DNA from: JAICYJ01 sp963737445
GTDB lineage: Bacteria; Actinomycetota; Thermoleophilia; Gaiellales; JAICJC01
Length of the DNA stretch: 64,000 nucleotides
Direction of reading: 5' to 3'
Assembly (NCBI GenBank): GCA_963737445.1
Contig: CAVTSO010000025.1
Span: forward strand, 124,001 to 188,000
Below the pieces are notes generated by a model. That model saw only the letters and a program-made list of their open reading frames with translations, was not told the DNA's origin and searched no databases. Both the position numbers and the translations under genes were made by a program. Below, in pieces: positions 16,088 through 24,578 of the stretch (within the stretch, counting starts at the first letter, position 1; each line of letters begins with the position of its first letter).

Positions 16088-18022
16088 CTAGCGTCCCAGA
16101 TCGAACTGCGCCAGCACATCCGGGTCCTCGAGCGAGGAGAGGTCACCCGGATCCTCGCCCAGCACGGCTGCGCGCACGGCGCGCCGCACGATCTTCGCGC
16201 TGCGCGTCTTCGGCAGCGCCGTCACGAAGCGGATCTGGTCGGGGGCGAAGGCCTTGCCCAGCTCGGCAACGACCGTCTCGCGCACGGCCGCCCGCAGCGC
16301 GTCCGTCGGCTCGACCCCGATCTGCGGTACGCAGAACAGCCATGCCACCTCACCCTTCACGTCGTGCGGTACGCCGATCGCACAGGCCTCGGCCACGCCC
16401 GCGCAGCGCACCGCCGCCGATTCGAACTCGGCCGGCCCGATCCGCTTGCCCGCGACGTTGAGGGTGTCGTCGGATCGCCCGTGCAGGTACCAGTAGCCGT
16501 CCGTGTCGATCGATGCCCAGTCGCCGTGCACCCAGATCCCGGGCCAGCGCGACCAGTACGCGTCCAGGAACCGCTGGCGATCGCCCCAGATGCCGCGGGT
16601 CATTGACGGCCAGGGCTTGCGGCACACCAGCTCGCCCACCTCGCCCGGCGCCACCGGCTCGCCGTCGGGCCCCAGCACGTCCATCGCCATGCCCAGCGAG
16701 GGCATGCCCAGCGTGCACTCCTTGAGCGGCATCACCGGCATCGGCGACAGGAAGCAAGCCGCCACCTCGGTGCCGCCCGACAGGTTGATGATCGGGCAGC
16801 GCCGTTCGCCCACCACCTCGAACAGCCAGCGGTAGGGGTCGGGGTTCCAGGGCTCTCCCGTCGAGGCCAGGATCCGCAGCGAGCTGAGATCGTGCTCCCG
16901 CGCCGGCGCGTCGCCGTGGCCGCGGAGCGCCCGGATCAGGGTGGGGGAGACACCCAGTACCGAGATCCGGTGCCGCTCCACTAGCTGCCACAGCCGGCCC
17001 GGGCCGGGGTGGTCGGGCGCGCCCTCCGACACCACCAGCGTGGCCCCAAGAGCACCGGCGCCGACCACCTCCCAGGGGCCCATGATCCAGCCCATGTCGG
17101 TCACCCACATGAACCGGTCGTCAGCGGCGACGTCGGTCTGAAACGCGCACTCCTCGGCGATCTTGACCAGGAACCCGCCGTGCACGTGCACCGCTCCCTT
17201 CGGCCGCCCCGTGGTGCCGGAGGTGTAGATCACCATCATCGGCGTCTCCGGGTCGAGCGGCGGCGCGGGCAGCTCCGCCGGCTGGCTCGCCACCAGCTCG
17301 TGCCAGTGGTGGTCGCGCCCACCGCGCATCGCCGGCCGCGTGCCCAGCCGGTCCCAAACCACGACGTGCCGCACCGACGGTGCCTGCGCGAGCGCCGCAT
17401 CGGCGACCTCCTTCATCGAGACCGGCTTGCCGCGGCGCGGCACTGCGTCGGCCGTCAGCAGCGCCACCGCACCCGCGTCGCTCAGTCGCGCCGCCACGGC
17501 CGCCGCGCCGAAGCCGGAGAAGATGGGCACGGCGATGGCGCCGATCTTGCAGATCGCGTAGAAGCCCGCCACAACCTCCACCGACATCGGCAGGAACAGG
17601 CCGACCGTCTGGCCCGGCTCCACGCCCAGCTGCAGCAGCGCGTGGCCGATGCGGTTGACCTCGGCCTCGAGCTCGCCGTAGCTGACTGTCCGCACCTGGC
17701 CGTCCTCGCTCTCCCAGATCACGGCCGTGTGCTCGGGGCTGTCTCGGGCGTGCCGGTCGACGCAGTTGTGCGTCAGGTTGATGCGGCCGCCAACGAACCA
17801 GCGCGTCCACATCGGCCCGTCGCTTTGGTCATAGACCTGCGAGTAGGGCGTCGTGAACTCCAGCCCCAGGTGCGCGACCACGGCGTCCCAGAACCAGGCG
17901 ATGTCGTCGTGCGCCCGGCGGCCCAGATCCCGCCAGTCGGCGATCCCCTGCTCGCGCATGAATGCCTTCACCCGGGCGCGATCGACCACCTCCGCCGGAG
18001 GCGTCCAGATCACATTTTGCAT
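16088..18022 (-). CDS. Acetyl-CoA synthetase-like acyl-CoA ligase
   Basis: 644-residue ANL-superfamily adenylating enzyme making an acyl-CoA from a short carboxylic acid, ATP and CoA. Motifs in order: YTSGTTGRPKGAVHVHGG (ATP loop), WVTDMGWIMGPWEV, STGEPWNPDPYRWL, SGGTEVAACFL, HGDWASIDTDGYWYLHGRSD and the C-terminal LPKTRSAKIVRRAVR with the catalytic lysine. Motif wording and length resemble AcsA-type acetyl-CoA synthetases, though the N-terminus (IADWRDLGRRAHDDIAWFWD) is the variant found in related propionate or acetoacetate ligases; acid specificity is uncertain. It is divergent from the mopI-mod operon, and the ATG lies inside an 11-bp direct-repeat array. Confidence 0.85.
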   Translation of the reverse strand: MQNVIWTPPAEVVDRARVKAFMREQGIADWRDLGRRAHDDIAWFWDAVVAHLGLEFTTPYSQVYDQSDGPMWTRWFVGGRINLTHNCVDRHARDSPEHTAVIWESEDGQVRTVSYGELEAEVNRIGHALLQLGVEPGQTVGLFLPMSVEVVAGFYAICKIGAIAVPIFSGFGAAAVAARLSDAGAVALLTADAVPRRGKPVSMKEVADAALAQAPSVRHVVVWDRLGTRPAMRGGRDHHWHELVASQPAELPAPPLDPETPMMVIYTSGTTGRPKGAVHVHGGFLVKIAEECAFQTDVAADDRFMWVTDMGWIMGPWEVVGAGALGATLVVSEGAPDHPGPGRLWQLVERHRISVLGVSPTLIRALRGHGDAPAREHDLSSLRILASTGEPWNPDPYRWLFEVVGERRCPIINLSGGTEVAACFLSPMPVMPLKECTLGMPSLGMAMDVLGPDGEPVAPGEVGELVCRKPWPSMTRGIWGDRQRFLDAYWSRWPGIWVHGDWASIDTDGYWYLHGRSDDTLNVAGKRIGPAEFESAAVRCAGVAEACAIGVPHDVKGEVAWLFCVPQIGVEPTDALRAAVRETVVAELGKAFAPDQIRFVTALPKTRSAKIVRRAVRAAVLGEDPGDLSSLEDPDVLAQFDLGR

Positions 18023-18040
18023 AGGTGATACATAGGTGCT
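18019..18040. promoter_or_regulatory. 11-bp tandem direct repeat in the acs/mopI divergent promoter
   Basis: CATAGGTG occurs at 18020-18027 and 18031-18038, i.e. with an 11-base period. The first unit overlaps the start codon of the ligase gene and the second abuts the TAGCGT box (18040-18045) of the mopI-like gene. Side-by-side repeats on one face of the helix suit a dimeric regulator. The adjacent MerR-Mop protein is the obvious candidate, but this is inference. Confidence 0.4.
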
Positions 18041-18055
18041 AGCGTGGGCGGTTCT

Positions 18056-18439
18056 ATGGGACGGATGCTACCCGTCGGTGATGCCGCTCGAGCGCTCGGC
18101 GTCAGCGTGGACACGCTGCGGCGCTGGGAGCGAAGCGGGCGCATCGCGACCGAGCGCGATTCGGCCAACCGGCGCGTCGTCGACGAGGACGAGATCACGC
18201 GTCTGGGCGGACATGTCGTCCACCACGTCGACGCCTCGTTCTCGGCGCGAAACCGGTTCGAGGGCGTCATCACCAGCGTCGAGGTGACCGGGGTGATCGC
18301 CCAGGTCGAGATGGAGTCCGGCGGCAACCACATCGTCTCGGTGATCACCCGTGATGCCGTCGAGGAGCTGGGTCTCGTGCCGGGGGTGAGGGCGGTGGCC
18401 ACGGTCAAGGCCACCTCGGTGATGGTGGCGCGGCTGTGA
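18056..18439 (+). CDS. Molybdate-responsive regulator: MerR-type HTH fused to Mop/TOBE domain
   Basis: 127 residues. The N-terminal helix-turn-helix is of MerR/excisionase type (LPVGDAARALGVSVDTLRRW ERSG). The C-terminal 65 residues form a Mop (TOBE) molybdate-binding domain, with NRFEGVITSVEVTGVIAQVE, ITRDAVEELGL and VKATSVMVARL. Such fusions sit at the head of actinobacterial modABC operons and presumably switch transport according to molybdate. The stop overlaps the modA GTG by 4 bases. I chose ATG 18056; a GTG at 18044 is an alternative but falls on the probable -10 box. Confidence 0.85.
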   Translation: MGRMLPVGDAARALGVSVDTLRRWERSGRIATERDSANRRVVDEDEITRLGGHVVHHVDASFSARNRFEGVITSVEVTGVIAQVEMESGGNHIVSVITRDAVEELGLVPGVRAVATVKATSVMVARL

Positions 18440-19221
18440 GGTCGCGGCTGCTCCTGGCGCTGGCGCTGCTGGTGGCCTCGGGCTGTGGCAGCGGGAGCGG
18501 CTCGGGCTCGTCCGGCGGCGGCTCGACGGCTCCCTCACGAGGCAAGCTGGTGGTGTTCGCGGCCTCGTCGCTGATCGACGCCTTCCCCGAGATCGCGACC
18601 ACCTACCAGCAGCAGCACCCCGGCTGGAAGGTGGACTTCGAGTTCCTCGGATCCGACCAGCTGGCCGCGCAGATCGAGCAGGGCGATCCGGCCGACGCCT
18701 TCGCTGCGGCCAGCACCAAGTACCCCGAGCAGCTGCAGGGCGAGAACCTGATCGGCAAGACCACCAACTTCGCGACCAACACCCTGGTGCTGGCCACGCC
18801 CGCCGACAACCCGGCCGGGATCACCTCTGTTCACGACATCGGCAACGCCAAGCTGGTGGTGGGCGATCCGAGCGTGCCGATCGGGGCCTACACCTTGACC
18901 GTGCTCGACAACCTGGGCATCAAGCCCTCGTCGCTGAACATCGTCAGCCAGGAGGCCAAGGTCACCGACATCGTCACCAAGCTGGAGCTGGGCGAGGCGG
19001 ACGCCGGGTTCATTTACACGAGTGACGCCAAGGCCGCCGGCGACAAGCTGAAGACCTTCCAGCTGCCGGCCTCGGCCCAGGCGATCGCCACCTATCCGAT
19101 CGGTATCGTGACGGGCTCGAAGAACGCAAAGGCGGCGCAGCAGTGGATCGACCTGGTAATGAGCCCGCAGGGGCAGCAGGTACTGGTACGCGACGGATTC
19201 GGCCCGGCCCCTTCGAGCTGA
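18436..19221 (+). CDS. modA: Molybdate ABC transporter, substrate-binding lipoprotein
   Basis: 261-residue periplasmic-type binding protein. The signal peptide ends in a lipobox (LVASGC), followed by a Gly/Ser linker. The mature protein starts KLVVFAASSLIDAFPEIA, the ModA fingerprint, and continues with FEFLGSDQLAAQIEQGDPAD and GDPSVPIGAYT, which line the oxyanion pocket. It captures molybdate or tungstate outside the cell and delivers it to ModBC. GTG start within a GTGA overlap with the regulator; the 3' end overlaps the modB reading frame by about 79 bases. Confidence 0.93.
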   Translation: MRSRLLLALALLVASGCGSGSGSGSSGGGSTAPSRGKLVVFAASSLIDAFPEIATTYQQQHPGWKVDFEFLGSDQLAAQIEQGDPADAFAAASTKYPEQLQGENLIGKTTNFATNTLVLATPADNPAGITSVHDIGNAKLVVGDPSVPIGAYTLTVLDNLGIKPSSLNIVSQEAKVTDIVTKLELGEADAGFIYTSDAKAAGDKLKTFQLPASAQAIATYPIGIVTGSKNAKAAQQWIDLVMSPQGQQVLVRDGFGPAPSS

Positions 19222-19988
19222 TCGGGGCGCTGGCCGCCGGGCTGACGCTGTCGTTCCTGCTGCTGCCGCTGATTGCGATATTCCTGCACGGCGACCTCGC
19301 GGCCGGCATCCGCTCCCAGGAGGCGCGCGCCGCTCTGTGGCTGTCGCTGCAGCTGAGCCTGGTGTCGCTGGCGGTGATGGTGGTGGTCGGCACGCCGCTC
19401 GCCTACCTGCTGGCGACCCGCTCCTTTCCCAGCCGCTCGCTGGTGATGACCGCGGTCGAGCTGCCTCTGGTGCTGCCTCCGGCCGTGGCCGGGATCGGGC
19501 TGTTGATGGCGTTCGGGCGGCGTGGCCTGCTCGGCCACCAGCTGGCGGTGGCCGGCATCTCGATCCCGTTCACGCGGCTGGCGGTGGTGATGGCGATGAC
19601 CTTCGTCGCCTCACCGCTCTACATCCGCCAGGCCGTGTCGGCCTTCGAGGCGGTCGACACCACGCTGTTGGAGGCGTCCCGCACGCTGGGCGCGGGCAGC
19701 GGCCGCACCTTCCGGCGGGTTGCGCTGCCGCTCGCGGGCAGCGGGCTGGGCGCCGGCATGGCGTTGGGATGGGCACGGGCCGTGGGCGAGTTCGGCGCCA
19801 CCATCATCTTCGCCGGCAGCCTCACGGGCGTTACGCGCACCGCACCGATCGAGATCTACCTGGGCCTGTCCGACAACCTGGACGCCGGGCTGGCCACCGC
19901 CGCGGTGCTGATCGCCGCCAGCGGCGGCGTGCTTCTGACCGTCAAGCTGCTCGGCGTTGGGAGGGCACGGCGCTTCACGCCTCTGTGA
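19143..19988 (+). CDS. modB: Molybdate ABC transporter, permease
   Basis: 281-residue inner-membrane permease with about six transmembrane helices. The EAA loop that docks on the ATPase is EASRTLGAGSGRTFRRVALPL, typical of ModB/CysT-like permeases, and AVGEFGATIIFAGSL is a ModB hallmark. The only standard start before the first helix is GTG 19143, inside the end of modA; a start nearer 19200 at a non-standard codon cannot be excluded. The stop overlaps modC by 4 bases. Confidence 0.9.
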   Translation: MDRPGNEPAGAAGTGTRRIRPGPFELIGALAAGLTLSFLLLPLIAIFLHGDLAAGIRSQEARAALWLSLQLSLVSLAVMVVVGTPLAYLLATRSFPSRSLVMTAVELPLVLPPAVAGIGLLMAFGRRGLLGHQLAVAGISIPFTRLAVVMAMTFVASPLYIRQAVSAFEAVDTTLLEASRTLGAGSGRTFRRVALPLAGSGLGAGMALGWARAVGEFGATIIFAGSLTGVTRTAPIEIYLGLSDNLDAGLATAAVLIAASGGVLLTVKLLGVGRARRFTPL

Positions 19989-20974
19989 CACGTGAGCTGC
20001 GCAGCTTCACGCTGCACGTTGAGCTCGACGTCGACGGCGTGCTGGCCGTCGTCGGTCCTTCCGGTGCCGGCAAGTCGACGCTGCTACGCCTGATCGCCGG
20101 GCTCGACGCGCCCTCACACGGCCGCATCGAGTGCGACGGCGACCTCTGGTTTGGCGACGGGCGCGATCTGCCGCCGGAGCGGCGCCGCTGCGGGTTCGTG
20201 TTCCAGGACTACGCGCTGTTCCCGCACATGACGGTGCGCCAGAACGTCGCCTACGGCGCCGACGGCACGGACATCGATCCACTGCTCGAGCGGGTCGGGA
20301 TCGGGCATCTGGCGGCCGCCCGCCCGCCGCGGCTGTCCGGCGGCGAGCGGCAGCGGGTGGCGCTGGCGCGGGCGCTCGCGCTGCAGCCGCAGGCGCTGTT
20401 GCTCGACGAGCCACTGTCGGCGCTCGATCCGGCCACGCGTGGTGCGGTCGCCGCGGAGTTGGCCGTGGTGCTGCGGGAGGCGGCGGTGCCTGCCATCGTC
20501 GTCACGCATGCCTACGACGAGGCGGTGTCGCTGGCCGGCCGGGTGGCCGTGATCGAGCAGGGGCGGATGGTGCAGGAGGGCACGCCACGCGAGCTGCTTG
20601 AGGCGCCCCTGACCTCGTTCGTCGCGGAGTTCGCCGGCACCAACTACCTGCCGGGGATGGCGTCCGGCGGCCAGGTGCACCTCGACCGCGGCGGCTCGGT
20701 GCGGATCGCCGGCGATGCATCCGGGCGGGTTGCGGTGCTGGTCGCCCCCTGGGAGATCACGCTCTCGCTGGCCCCGGTCGACGACTCGGCGCAGAACCAT
20801 ATCGCCGGCGCGATCGAGCGGGTGGTGCCGATGGGAAACCGGGTGCGCGTTACCATCGACGGTATCGCCGTCGAGATCACCCCCGAGTCGGCGGAGCGGC
20901 TGGCGCTCCAGCCGGGGGTGCGGGTGATCGCCTCGTGGAAGGCCACCAGCACCAGGATCCTCGCCACCGGATAG
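19985..20974 (+). CDS. modC: Molybdate ABC transporter, ATP-binding protein
   Basis: 329-residue ATPase. Walker A is GPSGAGKST, the Q-loop FVFQDYALFPHMTV, the signature LSGGERQRVALARAL, Walker B ALLLDEPLSALDP, and the H-loop IVVTHAYDEA. A C-terminal TOBE domain (AIERVVPMGNRVRVTIDGIA) probably senses molybdate. GTG start within a GTGA overlap with modB. The last gene of mopI-modABC; its stop codon TAG is part of a TAGGGT box that may promote the next gene. Confidence 0.93.
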   Translation: MTRELRSFTLHVELDVDGVLAVVGPSGAGKSTLLRLIAGLDAPSHGRIECDGDLWFGDGRDLPPERRRCGFVFQDYALFPHMTVRQNVAYGADGTDIDPLLERVGIGHLAAARPPRLSGGERQRVALARALALQPQALLLDEPLSALDPATRGAVAAELAVVLREAAVPAIVVTHAYDEAVSLAGRVAVIEQGRMVQEGTPRELLEAPLTSFVAEFAGTNYLPGMASGGQVHLDRGGSVRIAGDASGRVAVLVAPWEITLSLAPVDDSAQNHIAGAIERVVPMGNRVRVTIDGIAVEITPESAERLALQPGVRVIASWKATSTRILATG

Positions 20975-20977
20975 GGT
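20972..20977 (+). promoter_or_regulatory. Putative -10 box (TAGGGT) before glycerate kinase
   Basis: TAGGGT overlaps the modC stop and ends seven bases before the GTG at 20985, in the same geometry as other probable leaderless genes here. No Shine-Dalgarno sequence is visible. Confidence 0.35.
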
Positions 20978-20984
20978 CGCCCGG

Positions 20985-21956
20985 GTGCGGGTCGTGATCG
21001 CGCCGGACAAGCTGAAGGGCACTTACAGCGCCGATCAGGCGGCGCAGGCGCTGGCGCGGGGATGGCGGTCGCGCAGGCAGGACGATCTGCGGCTGGTGCC
21101 GTTGGCCGACGGCGGCGAGGGTACGGCTGCGGCGCTGCTGGCGGCGCGCGGCGGAACGTGGCGCGCGGCCCCGGCGCACGACGCGCGCGGCCGCCCGGTC
21201 ACGGCCCGGTACGCGGATCTGGGCGGGGGCCAGGCGGCGCTTGACGTGGCTGAGGCTTGCGGCATGTGGCGGGTTGCCGACCTGGCGCCGGATCCGCTGG
21301 AAGCGACGTCGCTGGGGGCGGGCGAGCTGATCGGCCGGGCGATCGCGGATGGCAGCACGCGGATCGTCGTCGGCGTCGGCGGCACCGCCAGCACCGACGG
21401 CGGCGGGGGCCTGCGGCGGGCGCTGGGGAGCGTTCCGGAGGGCGTGTTGCTGGTGGCCGCACTGGACGTGGACAACCCGCTGCTGGGCGCGGCCGGCGCA
21501 GCGGCGGTGTACGGTCCGCAGAAGGGCGCGAGCCCGCAGCAGGTGGCCGAGCTGGAGCGGCGCCTGGCGGCCCTTCAGCTGGCATCGGCGGGACGGCCCG
21601 GGGCCGGCGCCGGCGGTGGGATCGGCGCGATGCTGATGGAGCTGGGAGCCGAGGCGGTGCCCGGCGCCGGGCTGGTGCTGGACGAGGTGGGCTTCGACCG
21701 AGCCCTGGCCGGGGCCGAGCTCTGCATCACCGGCGAGGGCAGGATCGACGGCCAGACGCTGCGGGGCAAGGTGGTGTCGGCGGTGGCGCAGCGCTGCCGC
21801 AGCGCCGGTGTGACCTGCCTAGCCGTGGGCGGCATTGTCGAGCCTGAGGCGGCCGCCGCGCTCGCGGAACTGGGCGCCGGCACCCTGCAGCAGGGCGACC
21901 TCGAGGCGGCCGGCGCCGAGCTGGCGGCGAGGTTACTGCGCGGTGGCCGGCTGTGA
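20985..21956 (+). CDS. Glycerate kinase (GarK/GlxK family)
   Basis: 323 residues of the type II glycerate kinase family, which phosphorylates D-glycerate using ATP. It begins VVIAPDKLKGTYSADQAAQA, the family fingerprint, then LPVADGGEGT-like PLADGGEGTAAALL, VGVGGTASTDGGGGLRRALG and LCITGEGRIDGQTLRGKVVS near the end. Start GTG 20985. It stands between the mod operon and convergent htpX, whose coding end it overlaps by 24 bases. Whether the product is 2- or 3-phosphoglycerate is not readable from sequence. Confidence 0.9.
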   Translation: MRVVIAPDKLKGTYSADQAAQALARGWRSRRQDDLRLVPLADGGEGTAAALLAARGGTWRAAPAHDARGRPVTARYADLGGGQAALDVAEACGMWRVADLAPDPLEATSLGAGELIGRAIADGSTRIVVGVGGTASTDGGGGLRRALGSVPEGVLLVAALDVDNPLLGAAGAAAVYGPQKGASPQQVAELERRLAALQLASAGRPGAGAGGGIGAMLMELGAEAVPGAGLVLDEVGFDRALAGAELCITGEGRIDGQTLRGKVVSAVAQRCRSAGVTCLAVGGIVEPEAAAALAELGAGTLQQGDLEAAGAELAARLLRGGRL

Positions 21957-22874
21957 CGCCGGAGCCGGCAGCGTGAACCCGCCCAGCTTCTCCAGCACCG
22001 CGATCCGGTCCTCCAGCGGCGGGTGTGTGTCGAACATCCCGCCCAGGCTGGAGCGCAGCCCCTTGTGGTCGCGCAGCGGCGACTCGATGTAGAGGTGCGC
22101 CGTGGCGCGCGTGACCGTGTGCAGCGGCTGCGTGTCGTCGCGTAGCGTGGCCAGCGCCATCGCCAGGCCCTCGGCATCGCCCGTGATCTCGACAGCGCTG
22201 GCGTCGGCCAGGTACTCGCGGCGGCGCGACAGCGACATCTGCAGCAGCGTCGCGCCGACCGGGGCCAGCACCGCCGCCACCAGGCCCGCGACCACGCCGA
22301 TGGCGCCCAGGCCGCCCTCACGCTTGTCGCTGCCGCCGCCGAAGATCGTGATCCGCATCAGCAGGTCGGAGGCCAGCGCGATCACGCCCACCAGCACCGC
22401 GGCCAGGCTCATCAGCCGCACGTCGCGGTTTCGGATGTGCGACACCTCGTGCGCCAGCACGCCCTCCAGCTCGCGCTTGTCCATCATCTTGGCCAGGCCG
22501 GTGGTGACGGCAACGTACGCATGATCCGGGTCTCGTCCGGCCGCGAACGCGTTGGGCGAAGGGTCGTCGATCATGTACAGGTCGGGGGTCTTGGCCAGGC
22601 CGGCCGCGATACCCACGTTCTCGAGCGCCCGGTACAGCTCCGGCTGCTGCTCCTTGGTGACCTTGTGGGCGCCGGATGCTGCGGCGATCATGGCACCGGC
22701 AGCAAACCACGAGACGATGCCGTAGACGATCGCGATGATGCCGATGAACCCCGCCACGCCGGGCTGGTAGGCGAAGTAGACGGCGGCCGCGAAGATGCCC
22801 ACCAGGATCGCGAACCCGAACAGCACGAACGTCGTGCGCACCCGGTTCGCGCGGATCTGCTGCTGCAGCGTCAT
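21933..22874 (-). CDS. htpX: M48 family membrane protease HtpX
   Basis: 313-residue integral-membrane zinc protease involved in quality control of membrane proteins. Two N-terminal transmembrane helices (FVLFGFAILVGIFAAAVYFA; GFIGIIAIVYGIVSWFAAGA) precede the catalytic HEVSH motif at residues 142-146, with another hydrophobic pair after it and the third ligand in SRRREYLADASAVE. The ATG at 22874 follows the lemA stop by one base, so lemA-htpX form an operon, a pairing seen widely. Confidence 0.93.
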   Translation of the reverse strand: MTLQQQIRANRVRTTFVLFGFAILVGIFAAAVYFAYQPGVAGFIGIIAIVYGIVSWFAAGAMIAAASGAHKVTKEQQPELYRALENVGIAAGLAKTPDLYMIDDPSPNAFAAGRDPDHAYVAVTTGLAKMMDKRELEGVLAHEVSHIRNRDVRLMSLAAVLVGVIALASDLLMRITIFGGGSDKREGGLGAIGVVAGLVAAVLAPVGATLLQMSLSRRREYLADASAVEITGDAEGLAMALATLRDDTQPLHTVTRATAHLYIESPLRDHKGLRSSLGGMFDTHPPLEDRIAVLEKLGGFTLPAPASQPATAQ

Positions 22875-22875
22875 C

Positions 22876-23430
22876 TCACACCGAGACGGCGACGGGGGCG
22901 CGGTCGCCGTCGTCGTCGAGCCGGAAGAACTCGCGCGGGCTGAAACCGAAGGTGCCGGCAACCACGCTGGCGGGGAACGTCTGCTGACCGGTGTTGTAGG
23001 CCTGCACGACGGTGTTGTAGTACCGGCGCGCGGCCGCGATCTTGTCCTCGGTGTCGGTCAGCTCGTCCTGCAGCCGCTTGAAGTTCTCGCTGGCCCGCAG
23101 CTGCGGGTAGGCCTCGGCCACGGCGAACAGCCGGCCCAGCGCCGCCCCCGTCTTGCCGGCCGCATCGGCCGCGCCGGCCACCCCCTGCGCCGACAGCGTG
23201 CTGGCCCGGGCCTGTGCCAGCTCCTCGAACAGGCCCGACTCGTGGGCCGCGTAGGCCTTGACCGACTCCACTAGGTTGGGGATCAGGTCGGCGCGCCGCT
23301 TCAGCTGGATGTCGATCCCCGAGAACCCCTGGTCGGTCTCGTTGCGCAGCCGCACCAGCCGGTTGTAGGTGTACATCAGCCACCCCAGCACCAGCACGAC
23401 CAACACGACGGTGACGATCACGACGATCAC
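22876..23430 (-). CDS. LemA family protein
   Basis: 184 residues. A single N-terminal transmembrane helix with an outside-facing start is followed by the helical LemA bundle: NRLVRLRNETDQGFSGIDIQ LKRRADLIPNLVE, then RYYNTVVQAYNTG and FPASVVAGTFGF, all family hallmarks. LemA proteins commonly accompany HtpX or TPM-domain proteins in membrane stress responses, but their molecular role is not established. GTG start 23430. Confidence 0.9.
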   Translation of the reverse strand: MIVVIVTVVLVVLVLGWLMYTYNRLVRLRNETDQGFSGIDIQLKRRADLIPNLVESVKAYAAHESGLFEELAQARASTLSAQGVAGAADAAGKTGAALGRLFAVAEAYPQLRASENFKRLQDELTDTEDKIAAARRYYNTVVQAYNTGQQTFPASVVAGTFGFSPREFFRLDDDGDRAPVAVSV

Positions 23431-23458
23431 GAACAGAAGCCTACCGGGCCGGCGCGAC

Positions 23459-23464
23459 TACAAT
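23459..23464 (+). promoter_or_regulatory. Putative -10 box (TACAAT) of the aldolase gene
   Basis: TACAAT matches the sigma-70 consensus in five of six positions and lies about 43 bases upstream of the aldolase ATG, which has its own G-rich ribosome binding site (GGCGGGGGG). The -35 region is not recognisable. Confidence 0.4.
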
Positions 23465-23507
23465 GGTGATACCAGAAACGGTTGAATACCAGGCGGGGGG
23501 TGCGCAG

Positions 23508-24578
23508 ATGGCTGTCACAAGCGGTTCGCAGATCGAGCAGTTGCTGGGCGACGAGGCGCAGGCGCTGCTGACGTACGAGGCGCACGGCATCGACAAGGGC
23601 CAGCTGCAGCTGCCCGGGCCGGACTTCATCGACCGGGTGTGGATGGACTCCGACCGCCCGGTGCCGGTGCTCCGCAACCTCGGCCAGCTGTTCGCGACCG
23701 GCCGGCTGGGCGGCAGCGGGTACCTGTCGATCCTGCCCGTCGACCAGGGCATCGAGCACTCCGCCGCGGCCTCCTTCGCGAAGAACCCCGCGTACTTCGA
23801 CCCGCGTAACCTGGTCGAGCTGGCCATCGAGGGCGGCTGCAACGCCATCGCCACCACCTTCGGCGTGCTGGGCATGGAGGCGCGCCGCTACGCGCACCGC
23901 ATCCCGTTCATCGTCAAGCTCAACCACAACCAGCTGATGACCTATCCCAACGAGTTCGACCAGATCATGTTCGGCTCGGTGCGCCAGGCGTACGAGCTGG
24001 GCGCGATCGGGGTCGGTGCGACGGTCTACTTCGGCTCGGAGCAATCCAGCCGCCAGATCATCGAGGTCTCCGAGGCCTTCGAGGAGGCGCACGCGCTGGG
24101 CATGTTCACGGTGCTCTGGTGCTACCTGCGCAACTCAGCCTTCAAGACCGAGAATGGCGACTACGCCGTATCGGCCGATCTCACCGGCCAGGCCAACCAC
24201 CTGGGCGTCACCATCCAGGCCGACATCATCAAGCAGAAGCAGCCGGAGCGAAACGGCGGCTACCTCGCCTTCAAGGGCTACGGCAAGACCGATCCACTGG
24301 TCTACGACAAGCTCACCACCGACAACCCGATCGACATGACGCGCTGGCAGGTTGTGAACACCTACATGGGCCGGGTGCCGCTGATCAACTCCGGCGGCGA
24401 GTCGGCCGGCGCGTCCGACCTGGCCCAGGCGGTGCGCACGGCCGTGATCAACAAACGCGCCGGCGGCGCGGGGCTGATCGTCGGCCGCAAGGCCTTCCAG
24501 CGGCCGCTGGCGGATGGCGTGGCACTGCTGAACGCGGTCCAGGACGTCTACCTGGACGAGTCGATCACGCCGGCATAG
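23508..24578 (+). CDS. Fructose-bisphosphate aldolase, class I (DhnA/FbaB type)
   Basis: 356-residue TIM-barrel class I aldolase, forming a lysine Schiff base to cleave fructose 1,6-bisphosphate into glyceraldehyde 3-phosphate and DHAP. Key segments are SILPVDQGIEHSAAASFAKN, CNAIATTFGVLG, PFIVKLNHNQ (lysine), AIGVGATVYFGSE and GLIVGRKAFQRP near the phosphate site. The start is ATG 23508, after a G-rich Shine-Dalgarno stretch. The 3' end overlaps the convergent glucokinase by 14 bases. It is adjacent to the glucokinase and pentose phosphate genes, in keeping with a sugar-catabolic cluster. Confidence 0.88.
   Translation: MAVTSGSQIEQLLGDEAQALLTYEAHGIDKGQLQLPGPDFIDRVWMDSDRPVPVLRNLGQLFATGRLGGSGYLSILPVDQGIEHSAAASFAKNPAYFDPRNLVELAIEGGCNAIATTFGVLGMEARRYAHRIPFIVKLNHNQLMTYPNEFDQIMFGSVRQAYELGAIGVGATVYFGSEQSSRQIIEVSEAFEEAHALGMFTVLWCYLRNSAFKTENGDYAVSADLTGQANHLGVTIQADIIKQKQPERNGGYLAFKGYGKTDPLVYDKLTTDNPIDMTRWQVVNTYMGRVPLINSGGESAGASDLAQAVRTAVINKRAGGAGLIVGRKAFQRPLADGVALLNAVQDVYLDESITPA

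Noticed and set aside
16035..16095. Inverted repeat GACGCTAG/CTAGCGTC between acs and fabI
   Set aside because: 8-base arms separated by 45 bases, with no T-tract; too weak to call a terminator.
18019..18436. Molybdenum-cofactor riboswitch before modA
   Set aside because: The regulator and modA overlap by 4 bases and the upstream gap is only about 33 bases, leaving no room for an aptamer.
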